Source: Planctomycetota bacterium (lineage in GTDB: Bacteria; Planctomycetota; UBA1135; JADKAF01). Taken from it: a stretch of DNA of 64,000 nucleotides. The notes under the pieces were generated by a model that saw only the letters and a program-made list of their open reading frames with translations, made no database searches and was not told the origin of the DNA. The stretch spans positions 141,908 through 205,907 of the forward strand of contig JADKAF010000002.1 in NCBI GenBank assembly GCA_016719295.1. The letters run 5' to 3'. Made by a program: the position numbers and the translations under genes. Below, piece after piece: positions 32,845 to 41,881 of this stretch (within the stretch, counting starts at the first letter, position 1; every line of letters starts with the position of its first letter).

Positions 32845-35800
32845 CGCAGGCGCCCCTCCAACGCAATCGACCAGACCTGCAGAGGATCCCACGAGCGGAG
32901 CGAAAGCTCGCGGAGATGCCGCCGGCGCACGCCCGAAGGTCGCGCCTCCAGCACCGGCGCCGAGGACTCGCCCATCCGAACCTGCAGACGCGCGGCCTGC
33001 TCGGTCCAAGTCCAGGTGAGCCGCTGCGTCGTACCGCGCAGGAATCCGTTCCAAGGGGCGCTCCACAAGTTCCCGTGCCGCTCCTCGATCGACGCGCGAC
33101 CGAGCAGTGCTGGAATCGCCGCCGTGCTGCGCCCACGCGCGAGGAAGATCCGCCCAAGCGGCCAGCCGATCCCGGCGTCCGCGGCGAGCAGATCGGCCGA
33201 GCGATCGTTTCCGCGCACGGGCAGCGAAGCCTGGCCGAGGAACCCGAGGGTCCACTCGCCCTGGGTCACCGAAGCGTAGAAGGGCCGACCGGCGTCGCTC
33301 GGGCAACGCAAGGCGAGCTCGACTCGGACTGGGAATTCCGGATCGAAGTCCAGCTCGCCCCACGCGAAGACCAGCTTCGCATCGACGTCGAGCTGCTCGA
33401 CCTGGCTCGCGACGCGTGTCCGATACAGCCCGTTCGTCGCGCTCCAGGCCCAGCCGGAGAAGCGCTCGAGCCCGAGCTCGGAGGCGACGGCGCGATCGCG
33501 GAGATCGTAGAGGATCCGAGTCCCGGCTCCTCCGAACTCCGGACCGAGCGCGGGCCCGACGGTCGCGTGCGGGGAGGCCGCGCGAACGCGCGCCTCGATG
33601 CGCGCACCCGCGCGCCGTTGGAGCAAGCGTTGCTCGAGCTCGTCGAAGCCCGAGGTGAGGAGCTCGGGCTTCCCGGCACAGCTCGCGCTGACGGCTCGCA
33701 GCTCCTCGAGGGCCTGGTCGAGCTCGCCGCTCTGCTCGAGCGCTTCGATGCGCTGTCGCGCGCGCTCGATCTCCTCGCGCACTTGCTGGGAGCGCGCGCT
33801 CCAAGCCTTGCGCGACGACTCGAGCCAGTCCTGCAGTGCGAGGCCCCGCGTGCGATCGAGCGCGAGGATCTCGCGCAGCGCGTCCTCGCAGGCGCTCTCC
33901 GCCGGAGTCGCCAGGCCATCGGCGAAGCGGAAGAGTGCTTCAGCTCCGCGATCGCCGTGGGCGCCACTCCACTCGAGCAGCGACTCGATCGCGAGCTGCT
34001 CGAGCCCGCAGCTGCGATCGCGCCCCAAGACCAGGCCGTCGCGCTCGAGCGACACGGCGCCGCCGCCCGCGAAGCGCGGGATGCCCTTCCTCTCGCTCCC
34101 GTCGCGCAGCTTCGCGCGCACGCTGCGCTGCGCCTTGGCCTCCGCCTCGAGATGTCGCGCCACGACCTCGAGCAGGGCCGCGAGTGGAGCGACCAGGTGC
34201 TCGCGCCGATCCTCCAGCTCACTGCGGGCGGCCGGACCGCTGGCGATCTCGCCGCGCTCCTTCTCGTCGAGATAGGCGAGAGCGTGCGCATAGCGCCGCG
34301 CGGGCAGCCAGAGATCGAGATTCGCTCGCGCGATCGCCCAAGCGCGCTCGGCGCGCTCCTCGCGCCGAGCCTTCAGAGTGAGGTCGATGCGCCCGACGAG
34401 GCCGTCGCGGCGATCGAAAGGATCGCGCTCGAGGCGCAGCGTGAGCGGCAGCTCGTCGCTGGAGACGAGACCTTGCTCCTCCAGCAGATCGTCGAGCCAC
34501 GCGCGCGGCGATCGATCGGCGAAGAGCTCGAGATCGAGGGAGCCGGTCTGCAAGCGCGCATCGAGATCGTCGAGCACCTCCAGCGCGCGCGCGACGCGAG
34601 CGGCGGCGAAGCGGTCGATGTCGCGGCGCACCGGCGCGGCGGAGGTATCGAGCGCGGTCAGCGCCTCCCGGTAGCCCGCGGCGTCGAGCAGGCCCTTCAG
34701 CGCGAGACGCGCTTCCTCGTAGTGCTGGTCGAGGCGTCGCAGCGCGGAAGCGAAGGCCCCTTCGCTGATCTCCGCCGCGAGATCCAGGTCGCGCTGGGCG
34801 AAGCGCTCGAAGCCCGCGCAGAGCTCCTCGCGCTTGGCGGCGAGCGCCTCGGCGCGCCGCCGCTCCCAGAGGCGGAAGACCCGCTCCTCGCGCAGACGGG
34901 CCTCCGAGCGCAGCACGGCGGGCAAGCGCGCGGGCTCGGCACCCACGCTCGCGCGAATGGCCTCCTTCCACGCGGTCGCCGCTTCCGCCGCCGTTGGAGG
35001 CTCGCCGCTCCGCTCCAGCCCCGAGGCGGTGCTCTCGATCTGGCTCACCAGCGCTTGCTCCAGACGCGCTCGATCGGCGACGAGCTGCTCGCGCAGGCTG
35101 GCGCGGCTCTTCCCTCCCGCGGCCTCGACCTGCGCCAGCATCTCCAGCACGCGGAGATACGGCCCGAGCAGGACGGCGCGCTCCTCGCCCGCGAGCGCCG
35201 TTTCGGCGGCGCGGCTCGCAGCCGAGACGTCGCGCGTCACCGGATCCTCGGCGATCGGGCTCTCGCCGCTGCCGTCGTCCGCGCGCGGAGTGAGCATGAC
35301 CAGGCCGATCACCGCGGCGAGGACGACGCTTACCGCCGCGATCGCGATCCGCGCACCGAGGCGCGCATCGAGCTCGTCGAGCGAGGAGGCGCTGACCCGC
35401 GGCGGCAGGTGATCGCGCACGCGCTGCAGATCGGCGAGCATCGCCACGGCGCTCGGATAGCGTCGCGCCGGCTCCTTCTGCAGCGCCTTGCGGATCACGA
35501 GGCAGAGCCCTTCGGAGGCCTCGGGGCGCAGGCGCGCGGGATCGGGCGCGGGGTCGTGCAGGACCTTGGTCAGGAGCTGGCCGATCGTCTCGGCCTCGAA
35601 GGGCGGGCAGCCGGTCAGCGCGTGGAAGAGCGTCGCTCCGAGCGCATAGATGTCGCTGCGCCGATCCACGGCGCCGGGATCGCGCGCCTGCTCGGGCGCC
35701 ATGTACTGCGGCGTGCCGACGGTCGAGCCCTCGATGGTGAGCGTCGGATCCTCGGGTCCGCGCGCGAGACCCAAGTCGGTGAGCTTGATGCTGCCGCCGG

Positions 35801-36284
35801 GGCCGATGAGGATGTTCCCCGGCTTCACGTCGCGGTGGATGATCCCGTGCGAGTGGGCGTGCGCGAGCGCGCGTGCGATCTGGATGCCGATCTCGAGGAC
35901 CTCTTCCTCCTCGAGCACGCCGCGCGCCTTCAGCACCGCCTTCAGCGAGCGCCCATCAACGTACTCCATCACGAAGTAGTGGCGCCCGGCGTGCTCGGCG
36001 ACCTCGATGCCCTTCACGATCTGCGGGTGATCGAGGCGGCCGGCGACGCGCGCTTCGCGCTGTAGGCGCTCCACCGAGAGCCCCTGCTGCGCGAGATCCG
36101 CTCTCAGCACCTTGATCGCGACTGGCCGCTCCATGCCGAGCTGCACGGCGCGATAGATCGTGCCCATGCCTCCGCGGCCGAGGATCCCCAGCACGCGGTA
36201 CCCGGGGAACTCCGGCCACTCGCGCGGGCGCGAGCCGCGCCGCGCTCCTGCTTCTTGTTCCGGACCGCCGTCGTTCAAGCGCAC
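32841..36284 (-). CDS. giant transmembrane Ser/Thr protein kinase
   Basis: The 1147-residue protein has an N-terminal PknB-type kinase domain (~29-290): P-loop LGRGGMGTIY, Lys ~58 (VAIKVL), catalytic HRDVKPGNIL (Asp ~152), DLG at ~170 in place of DFG, and APEQA. A single TM helix follows (~312-331, IAIAAVSVVLAAVIGLVML). The ~800 residues outside the membrane are Glu/Arg/Ala-rich helices, likely coiled coil. The last ~200 residues are beta-rich with aromatic strands (GWAWSATNGLYRTRV, LTWTWTEQAARLQVRMG), like a LamG/ConA-type jelly roll that could bind sugar. It sits between a sigma-54 activator with an FHA domain (70 bp upstream) and a small FHA protein (overlapping). Confidence 0.92.
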   Translation of the reverse strand: MRLNDGGPEQEAGARRGSRPREWPEFPGYRVLGILGRGGMGTIYRAVQLGMERPVAIKVLRADLAQQGLSVERLQREARVAGRLDHPQIVKGIEVAEHAGRHYFVMEYVDGRSLKAVLKARGVLEEEEVLEIGIQIARALAHAHSHGIIHRDVKPGNILIGPGGSIKLTDLGLARGPEDPTLTIEGSTVGTPQYMAPEQARDPGAVDRRSDIYALGATLFHALTGCPPFEAETIGQLLTKVLHDPAPDPARLRPEASEGLCLVIRKALQKEPARRYPSAVAMLADLQRVRDHLPPRVSASSLDELDARLGARIAIAAVSVVLAAVIGLVMLTPRADDGSGESPIAEDPVTRDVSAASRAAETALAGEERAVLLGPYLRVLEMLAQVEAAGGKSRASLREQLVADRARLEQALVSQIESTASGLERSGEPPTAAEAATAWKEAIRASVGAEPARLPAVLRSEARLREERVFRLWERRRAEALAAKREELCAGFERFAQRDLDLAAEISEGAFASALRRLDQHYEEARLALKGLLDAAGYREALTALDTSAAPVRRDIDRFAAARVARALEVLDDLDARLQTGSLDLELFADRSPRAWLDDLLEEQGLVSSDELPLTLRLERDPFDRRDGLVGRIDLTLKARREERAERAWAIARANLDLWLPARRYAHALAYLDEKERGEIASGPAARSELEDRREHLVAPLAALLEVVARHLEAEAKAQRSVRAKLRDGSERKGIPRFAGGGAVSLERDGLVLGRDRSCGLEQLAIESLLEWSGAHGDRGAEALFRFADGLATPAESACEDALREILALDRTRGLALQDWLESSRKAWSARSQQVREEIERARQRIEALEQSGELDQALEELRAVSASCAGKPELLTSGFDELEQRLLQRRAGARIEARVRAASPHATVGPALGPEFGGAGTRILYDLRDRAVASELGLERFSGWAWSATNGLYRTRVASQVEQLDVDAKLVFAWGELDFDPEFPVRVELALRCPSDAGRPFYASVTQGEWTLGFLGQASLPVRGNDRSADLLAADAGIGWPLGRIFLARGRSTAAIPALLGRASIEERHGNLWSAPWNGFLRGTTQRLTWTWTEQAARLQVRMGESSAPVLEARPSGVRRRHLRELSLRSWDPLQVWSIALEGRLR

Positions 36285-36354
36285 GCCTCGGTCGCTCGGG
36301 GCGCAGCGAGCATAGCAAGGGCTCCTCGCCCGGCGAAGCCGAGGTCGCGCGCGC

Positions 36355-38337
36355 TCATTCCTCGGCGCTCGCCTCGGCCTCGAGGCCGAGCTTCTCGAGC
36401 TTGCGCTGCAGCGCGAAGCGCGAGATCCCGAGCTCTTGCGCCGCGCGCGATTTGTTGCCGCCGTGCGCGCGCAGCGCGGCGCGGATGGCGCGCATCTCCA
36501 GCGCGGCGACGCGCGCCGGCAGATCCTGCGCCTCCCCCCCCGCGGGCACCTCGTCGCCCTCGTCCACCTGCTCCTCGAGCAGCGCCGGCGAGAGGTGCTC
36601 CAGCTCCACGACGGCGCCCGCCAGCACGACCCATTTGCGCACCTCGTTCTGGAGTTGGCGGACGTTGCCCGGCCACGCGTAGCTCTCGCAGCGCTGCAGC
36701 ACGTCGGGTGCCAGGCGCGGGCGCGCCCGTCCGCTCTCGCGGCAGAAGGTCTCCAGGAAGCAGTCGACGAGCAGCGGCACGTCGCTGCGGCGCTCGCGGA
36801 GCGGCGGCACGCGCACGGGCAGCACGCGCAGGCGATAGAAGAGGTCCTCGCGAAACTCGCCCGAGCGCACCATCTCCTCGAGATCGCGATTGGAGGCGGA
36901 GACGATGCGCACGTCGACGCGCACGATTCGATCCGCGCCGAGCGGCCGCAGCTCCCCCTCCTGGAGCACGCGCAGCAGCTTCTTCTGCATCTGCGAGCTC
37001 ATCTCGCTCACCTCGTCGAGGAAGAGCGTGCCGCCGTCGGCGAGCTCGAGCAATCCGCGCTTCGCGCGATGCGCGCCCGTGAACGCGCCCTTCGCATGGC
37101 CGAAGAGCTCGGACTCCAGGAGATCGTCGGGCAGCGCGGCGCAGTTCTCGCTGACGAAGGCCTTGCCGGTGCGCGAGCCGCGCGCGTGGATCGAGCGCGC
37201 GATGAGCTCCTTCCCCGTCCCGGACTCTCCGTGGATCAGCACGGGATAGTCGGAGGTGACGATGCGCTCCAGCGTGCGGAAGAGCTCTAGCATCGCCGGC
37301 GCCTCGCCGACGATGCCGGGGAAGCGCCGAGCGACGACGTCGCCGCGAGAGAAGCGCAGCTCGCGCTCGACGCCCGTGAGCCGCGCCTCGCTGCGATCGG
37401 CGCGCTCGGCGAGCCGAGCGTTCGCCTGGCGGAGCTCGGCGACGAGGCGCGCGTTCCGCAGCGCCACCGCGGCTTGGGCCGCGAGCGACTCCAGCAGCTC
37501 CACGTCCTGCTCCGCGAACGCGCCCGCCTGCAAGCGGTTGTCGAGGTAGAGCAGCCCCACCACCTCCCCATCGAGCTCGAGCGGCGTGCAGAGCACCGAG
37601 CGCAGCCGCAGATCGACCACGCTGGCGAGGGAGGAGAAACGCTGGTCGTCCTGTGCGTTCAGCGTCAGCACGGAGCGCCGCGTCGAGCGCACTTGCTCCG
37701 CGATCGTCTCGGAGAACTTGGCCTCCGGCATCTCGCCGGCGAAGTTGCGCGCCACCTCGAAAGACCACCCGCCGCTCTCGCGTGCGAGCACGAGGAACGC
37801 GCGCTCGCCACCGGTGAGCTCGAGGGCCGAGTCGACGATCAGCTCGAGCAGCGCCCGCGGCTCGAGCTGGGAGGCCAGCGCCTTGTTGATGCGGACCAAG
37901 GCGTGCAGGCCCTGGCTCGGACGGACCGCGCTGCGCGATTCGGTGGCGAGGGCGATGCCGGTCGCCGTGTCGTCGAGGGGCTTCGCCCGCGGAGAGCGCC
38001 CCCCCGCAGCCGAAGGCTCCTTCCCCGGCGCGACCGCGCCGCCGCAGCTGACGCGCGCGCGGCCGATCTGGATCACGTCCCCGCGCGCGAGCTCCCGGCG
38101 CGCGACGCGCTCGCCGCCGACCAAAGTGCCGTTCTGGCTGCCGAGATCGACGAGCACCCAGCTCTCGCCCTCGCGCTCGAGGCGGCAGTGGTAGCGGGAG
38201 ACACCCCGGTCGGCGAGCGGCAGATCGTTGTCGGGCGCGCGCCCGATGCGAACGAAGGGACCGCGGAAGCGATGCTCGGAGCGGGCGCCGTCGAGCGCGA
38301 CGGCGAGCACGATTTCTTGCGGATCGAGGGCGGTCAT
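36355..38337 (-). CDS. sigma-54-dependent activator with FHA and GAF domains
   Basis: The 660-residue enhancer-binding protein has four parts. An N-terminal FHA domain (~15-95) shows FVRIGRAPDNDLPLADRGVS and DLGSQNGTLVGGERV. A GAF-like sensor follows (~155-320, RINKALASQLEPRALLELIV). The AAA+ domain has Walker A GESGTGKELIA, the sigma-54 contact loop GAFTGA and GGTLFLDEVSEM. A C-terminal Fis-type helix-turn-helix shows GGNKSRAAQELGISRFALQ. With no receiver domain, its signal is likely phosphothreonine binding through FHA plus a GAF ligand, fitting the Ser/Thr kinase gene downstream in the same operon. The start at 38337 (MTALDPQ) is chosen to open the FHA domain; the frame continues 192 bp upstream. 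Confidence 0.93.
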   Translation of the reverse strand: MTALDPQEIVLAVALDGARSEHRFRGPFVRIGRAPDNDLPLADRGVSRYHCRLEREGESWVLVDLGSQNGTLVGGERVARRELARGDVIQIGRARVSCGGAVAPGKEPSAAGGRSPRAKPLDDTATGIALATESRSAVRPSQGLHALVRINKALASQLEPRALLELIVDSALELTGGERAFLVLARESGGWSFEVARNFAGEMPEAKFSETIAEQVRSTRRSVLTLNAQDDQRFSSLASVVDLRLRSVLCTPLELDGEVVGLLYLDNRLQAGAFAEQDVELLESLAAQAAVALRNARLVAELRQANARLAERADRSEARLTGVERELRFSRGDVVARRFPGIVGEAPAMLELFRTLERIVTSDYPVLIHGESGTGKELIARSIHARGSRTGKAFVSENCAALPDDLLESELFGHAKGAFTGAHRAKRGLLELADGGTLFLDEVSEMSSQMQKKLLRVLQEGELRPLGADRIVRVDVRIVSASNRDLEEMVRSGEFREDLFYRLRVLPVRVPPLRERRSDVPLLVDCFLETFCRESGRARPRLAPDVLQRCESYAWPGNVRQLQNEVRKWVVLAGAVVELEHLSPALLEEQVDEGDEVPAGGEAQDLPARVAALEMRAIRAALRAHGGNKSRAAQELGISRFALQRKLEKLGLEAEASAEE

Positions 38338-38485
38338 GCTCGCGCAGAGAAGACGGCTCACCTCCGGCGCCCCGAAATGGGTCGCGCGAGCGGAGGTGAT
38401 CCCGAGGCGCTGGTAGTTGGCGCTGGGCCGCTGGTTCCCACACGCTATCCTGTTCGCCCGCCAGTTCCAGGCGCTCGCTTCTTCC

Positions 38486-39694
38486 ATGCCTGCTCCCTTG
38501 CGCCCGCTCCAGGTTTCCGTCGCCCGCACGGCCGAGGGGCTGAGGATCGCCGTCAGCGATCCGCTCGGGCTACTGGACCAGGCGCTGCTGCTGACTCCCG
38601 AGCTCTATTGGATCGCCTGCCACCTGGACGGCGCCTCCTCGCTCGAGGAGCTGCTGCCTCGGCTGCGCGAGCGCGCCCCGGAGATCGACGAGCAGCTCTT
38701 GCGCGACGCCGTGCGCGAGCTCGACCGGCACCTGCTGCTCGACAGCCCGCGCTTCCGGCGCGCCCGCGACCAGGCGCGCGAGCGCTTCCTCGCGGCGGGC
38801 CGACGCGAGCCGCGCCACGCGGAGGGGAACTACCCCGCCGAGGGCGACGCTTGCCGCGAGCATCTCGACGAGCTCTGCGCGGCCGCTCCCGCGGATCGCG
38901 AACCCGCCCCGCTCGCGGTGCGCGCGGTGGTATCGCCGCACATCGACTTCGGTCGCGGCGGCGAGATCTACGCGCGCACTTGGGGACCGCTGCGCGAGCT
39001 GCGCCGACCGCCGCGCCGCGTGATCGCGCTCGGCACGAGCCACGCACCGCTCGACGGTTGCTTCGGCTTCTGCCCTCTGCCGTACGCGACCCCCTTCGGC
39101 GTGCTGCCCCACGACCAAGGCGCCGTCGAGCACCTGCGCGCGGCGTTGCCCGAGGCCGCGCACGGCGAGGCCCTCTGCCATCGGCACGAGCACTCGCTCG
39201 AGTTCCAAGCCGTCTGGTCCGCGTACGCCTTCGGCGCGCCGCGCTTCGTGCCGCTGCTCGTCGGCTCGTTCCTCGATGCCGAGGATCCTGCGGCGCCGCC
39301 GCGCGCGCAGCCGTGGCTCGAGCCGTGGATCGATGCGCTGAGCTCGGCCTTGGCGGAGCTGGCCGACGCCGAGACGACCTTCGTGGCCGGGGTCGACCTC
39401 GCGCACATCGGCCCGCACTTCGGCGACGAAGATCCGCTCGAGCCCGAGCGGCTGCGATCGCTCGCGCACGCGGACGAGGCGAGCTTGCGCGCCCTCGAGA
39501 GCGGAGACGCGGACGCATTCTGGTCCTCGGTGGCCGCCGACGGAGATGCACGGCGCGTCTGCGGGCTCGCGCCGCTGTACCTCCTGCTGCGCACGTTGGA
39601 GAAGCTGCCGCGCGCGAGTGCGCAGCGCCGCGGCTACGCGCAGTGCACCTCGCCCGATCAATGCGTGAGCATCGCCGGGATGTGGTTCTCGTGA
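38486..39694 (+). CDS. AmmeMemoRadiSam system protein B (MEMO1 family)
   Basis: MEMO-family proteins are distant relatives of extradiol dioxygenases; in many prokaryotes they go with an AMMECR1 protein and a radical SAM enzyme of unknown product. The 402-residue protein has an N-terminal ~125-residue part of its own (LLTPELYWIACHLDGASSL, EQLLRDAVRELDRHLLLD) that resembles a winged-helix PqqD-like unit. The MEMO domain follows with SPHIDFGRGG, ALGTSHAP, HRHEHSLEFQ and VAGVDLAHIGPHFGDE. Its partners are not in the window. It diverges from the sigma-54 activator gene and overlaps the next gene (GTGA). Confidence 0.88.
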   Translation: MPAPLRPLQVSVARTAEGLRIAVSDPLGLLDQALLLTPELYWIACHLDGASSLEELLPRLRERAPEIDEQLLRDAVRELDRHLLLDSPRFRRARDQARERFLAAGRREPRHAEGNYPAEGDACREHLDELCAAAPADREPAPLAVRAVVSPHIDFGRGGEIYARTWGPLRELRRPPRRVIALGTSHAPLDGCFGFCPLPYATPFGVLPHDQGAVEHLRAALPEAAHGEALCHRHEHSLEFQAVWSAYAFGAPRFVPLLVGSFLDAEDPAAPPRAQPWLEPWIDALSSALAELADAETTFVAGVDLAHIGPHFGDEDPLEPERLRSLAHADEASLRALESGDADAFWSSVAADGDARRVCGLAPLYLLLRTLEKLPRASAQRRGYAQCTSPDQCVSIAGMWFS

Positions 39695-40440
39695 GCGCGC
39701 CGGCCGCGCCACCCGCGCCGCGCCGTCTCGGCTGGGGCTCGATCCTGCTGCGCGTGCTGCTGCTGCTCGCGATCCTCGCCTTCGGTTTCCTCGCGACGCA
39801 CTTCCCGCCCTTCGATCGCTGGCTCACCAAGGAGCGCTTGATCGAGGCGCTGGAGATCTATCGCAGCTCGCCGCAGGCGGGTGCGCTGCACGCGTTGCTG
39901 TTCACGGCGTTCGCGTGCGCCGCGCTGCCGGTCACCCCGCTCATGCTCGCCGCGGGCTATCTCTTCGGCTTCGCGTGGGGCGCGCTCTACAACTGGCTCG
40001 GCTCGGTGATCGGCGCGCTCGCCGCCTACGGCTTCGCGCGCTGGCTCGGCGGCGAGGCGATCGAAACTCTGCTGCGGCGCCGCATCGGCTCGTTCCGCAC
40101 CGCGGGCTTCCGCACCACGCTCTGGCTGCGCTCGATCCCGGTCTTCCCCTACGTCATCGTGAACTTCGGCGCCGGCGCGGCGAAGGTGCCCTTCGCGGGC
40201 TACACCTTGGCGACGGCGCTCGGCATGCTCCCGAGCTGCGTCTCGTTCACGCTCTTCGCGCATGCGACCGGAGAGGTCTGGAGCGCGCCGACCTCGGAGA
40301 ACGTGCTGCTCTTCCTGCTCGCGCTCGCGATCGGAGCGCTCGGCGTGCTGCTCCCCGTGTGGATGCACCGGCGCTGGAAGCGCATCGAGGTAGCGCGCGC
40401 AGCGGCCGCGGCCGCGCCGGATCCCACGCCGCGCGCGTGA
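39691..40440 (+). CDS. TVP38/TMEM64 (DedA-like) membrane protein
   Basis: A 249-residue integral membrane protein with an N-terminal TM (GSILLRVLLLLAILAFGFLA). The family core follows: FTAFACAALPVTPLMLAAGY, LFGFAWGALYNWLGSVIGAL, FRTTLWLRSIPVFPYVIVN and FAGYTLATALGMLPSCVSF, with a C-terminal TM. The LRxxPxxPY/F-N motif is diagnostic of the family. The broader DedA superfamily includes lipid scramblases and carriers, so a role in envelope lipid movement is plausible but unproven. GTG 39691 overlaps the MEMO stop; an ATG at 39661 is an alternative. Confidence 0.88.
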   Translation: MSAPAAPPAPRRLGWGSILLRVLLLLAILAFGFLATHFPPFDRWLTKERLIEALEIYRSSPQAGALHALLFTAFACAALPVTPLMLAAGYLFGFAWGALYNWLGSVIGALAAYGFARWLGGEAIETLLRRRIGSFRTAGFRTTLWLRSIPVFPYVIVNFGAGAAKVPFAGYTLATALGMLPSCVSFTLFAHATGEVWSAPTSENVLLFLLALAIGALGVLLPVWMHRRWKRIEVARAAAAAAPDPTPRA

Positions 40441-40471
40441 CCTTCGCGCCGCACGCGCGTCGAGGGCGCGC

Positions 40472-41881
40472 GTGTTCCCGATCCCGCACAGCATGCTGGC
40501 CCTCGGCGCCGCGATCGGCGCGGCCCTGGTCGCCGTCCAGGCGCCGCCGTCGCCCTGGCTCCGCGCGGCGCTGCTCGTCGGCGCCGCGGCGCTGGCGCTG
40601 ACGCGCCTCGCGCCGCTGCCCGGGCTCTCGCGCTGGCTCCTCGCGCTCGGAGCGCTCGTCGCGGCCGGAGTGGGCCCAGCGGCTCCGCCGAGCGCCGAGC
40701 GCGCGACGCCAGGGCTCTACCGCGTCGTCGGGAGCATCACGCGCGTCGATCCCGCCCGCGAGCACTTCGGCGCGAGCGCCGCGCTGCTCGACGATCGCGG
40801 CCGATCCATCGAGCTGCGCTTCGAGGACGCGCCGCCCGGGCTGCGCGCCGGCGAGCGCTGGAGCGTCCTCGGGCGTCTGCTCGAAGAGCGCCCGCTGCGG
40901 AACTTCGACACCGGCCCCGACGAGCGCGTCCCGCTGCGCCTGCTCTGCTGCGGCGCTTCGCTGCAGCGCGTGCGCAGCGCCAGCCTCGTGCGCCGCTGCG
41001 CCGAGGATCTGCGCGCGGAGCTCACGCGGCGCATCGATGCGCTCTTCCCCGCGGCGCAGCGCGGCGTGGCGCAGGCGCTGCTCCTGGGCCACGCGCGCGC
41101 GATCGAGCCCGCGCAGCGCGAGCGCCTGCGCGCGACCGGCACGGCGCATCTCATCGCCGTCTCGGGCGCGCACGTGATGCTCTTCCTCGCGTTGCCGCTG
41201 CTGCTCCTGCGCTCGTGGCGTCGATGCTGGCGGGTACCTGCACTCGCGCTGCTCGTCGTGGGCTACACGCTGATCACGGGGGGAGCCGCGCCCGTGCGAC
41301 GCGCGGCGGTCTTGGTCGCGACGCAGCTCGCCTGCGACGTGCTGGGCCGACCGCACCGCGGCAGCGACGCCCTCGCGTGGTCCGCGGTCATCGAGCTCGC
41401 TTGCGCTCCGGAGCAGATCTTCGATCTCTCGTTCCTGCTGAGCTATCTCGCCGTCGCGGGCCTGCTGCTCGCGCTGCGCGATGCGCCCGCGCCGAGCTCG
41501 TGGTTCGAGCGCGTCGAGCTCACGCTGCGCATCGGCCTCGGCGCGACCGCGGCGACCTTGCCGCTCCTGCACTTCGCCTTCGGCACCTTCTCCCCGCACA
41601 CGCTGTGGCTCTCGCCTCTCGGCAGCCCGCTGCTCGCGTGCTCGATGGCGCTCGGCTATCTCGCGCTCGGCCTCGGCTCCTCGGCACTCGGGTGGGCCGC
41701 GGCGCAGCCACTCGCGCTCTTCGACCAGCTGCTCGTCTTCGCCGACAGCCTCGCCGGAACGCCGATCGGGCTCGGCACCTTCCCCCTGCTCGCGAGCACC
41801 GCGCTCGCGCTGGCGACCTCGCGCTGCTCGCCGGCGCGCGGCGCGGCGCCAAGCTCGCGGCCGCGCTCGCCGCGCTCGTGA
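40472..41881 (+). CDS. comEC: ComEC/Rec2 competence channel, N-terminal and membrane part
   Basis: ComEC is the inner-membrane channel for DNA uptake. This 469-residue reading frame holds N-terminal TM helices and an OB-like domain (YRVVGSITRVDPAREHF, GERWSVLGRL). The Competence domain follows (QRGVAQALLLGHARAI, ERLRATGTAHLIAVSGAHV, GAAPVRRAAVLVATQL, DLSFLLSYLAVAGLL) with several TM helices. It then runs into Arg/Ser/Pro residues and stops at 41881. The expected last helix and metallo-beta-lactamase-like domain follow in another frame, so ComEC appears split by one lost base between about 41834 and 41850, in a GCGCGGCGCGGCGCC run. ATG 41881 overlaps this stop (TGATG), so two coupled products are also possible. 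Confidence 0.85.
   Translation: MFPIPHSMLALGAAIGAALVAVQAPPSPWLRAALLVGAAALALTRLAPLPGLSRWLLALGALVAAGVGPAAPPSAERATPGLYRVVGSITRVDPAREHFGASAALLDDRGRSIELRFEDAPPGLRAGERWSVLGRLLEERPLRNFDTGPDERVPLRLLCCGASLQRVRSASLVRRCAEDLRAELTRRIDALFPAAQRGVAQALLLGHARAIEPAQRERLRATGTAHLIAVSGAHVMLFLALPLLLLRSWRRCWRVPALALLVVGYTLITGGAAPVRRAAVLVATQLACDVLGRPHRGSDALAWSAVIELACAPEQIFDLSFLLSYLAVAGLLLALRDAPAPSSWFERVELTLRIGLGATAATLPLLHFAFGTFSPHTLWLSPLGSPLLACSMALGYLALGLGSSALGWAAAQPLALFDQLLVFADSLAGTPIGLGTFPLLASTALALATSRCSPARGAAPSSRPRSPRS

Noticed and set aside
36255..37082. Long open frames opposite the sigma-54 activator and kinase genes, and similar ones opposite secDF, bamA, speA and OPT genes
   Set aside because: At this GC content the antisense frames stay open by chance; their products are Arg/Ala/His-rich with no family pattern, while the other strand carries intact conserved domains.
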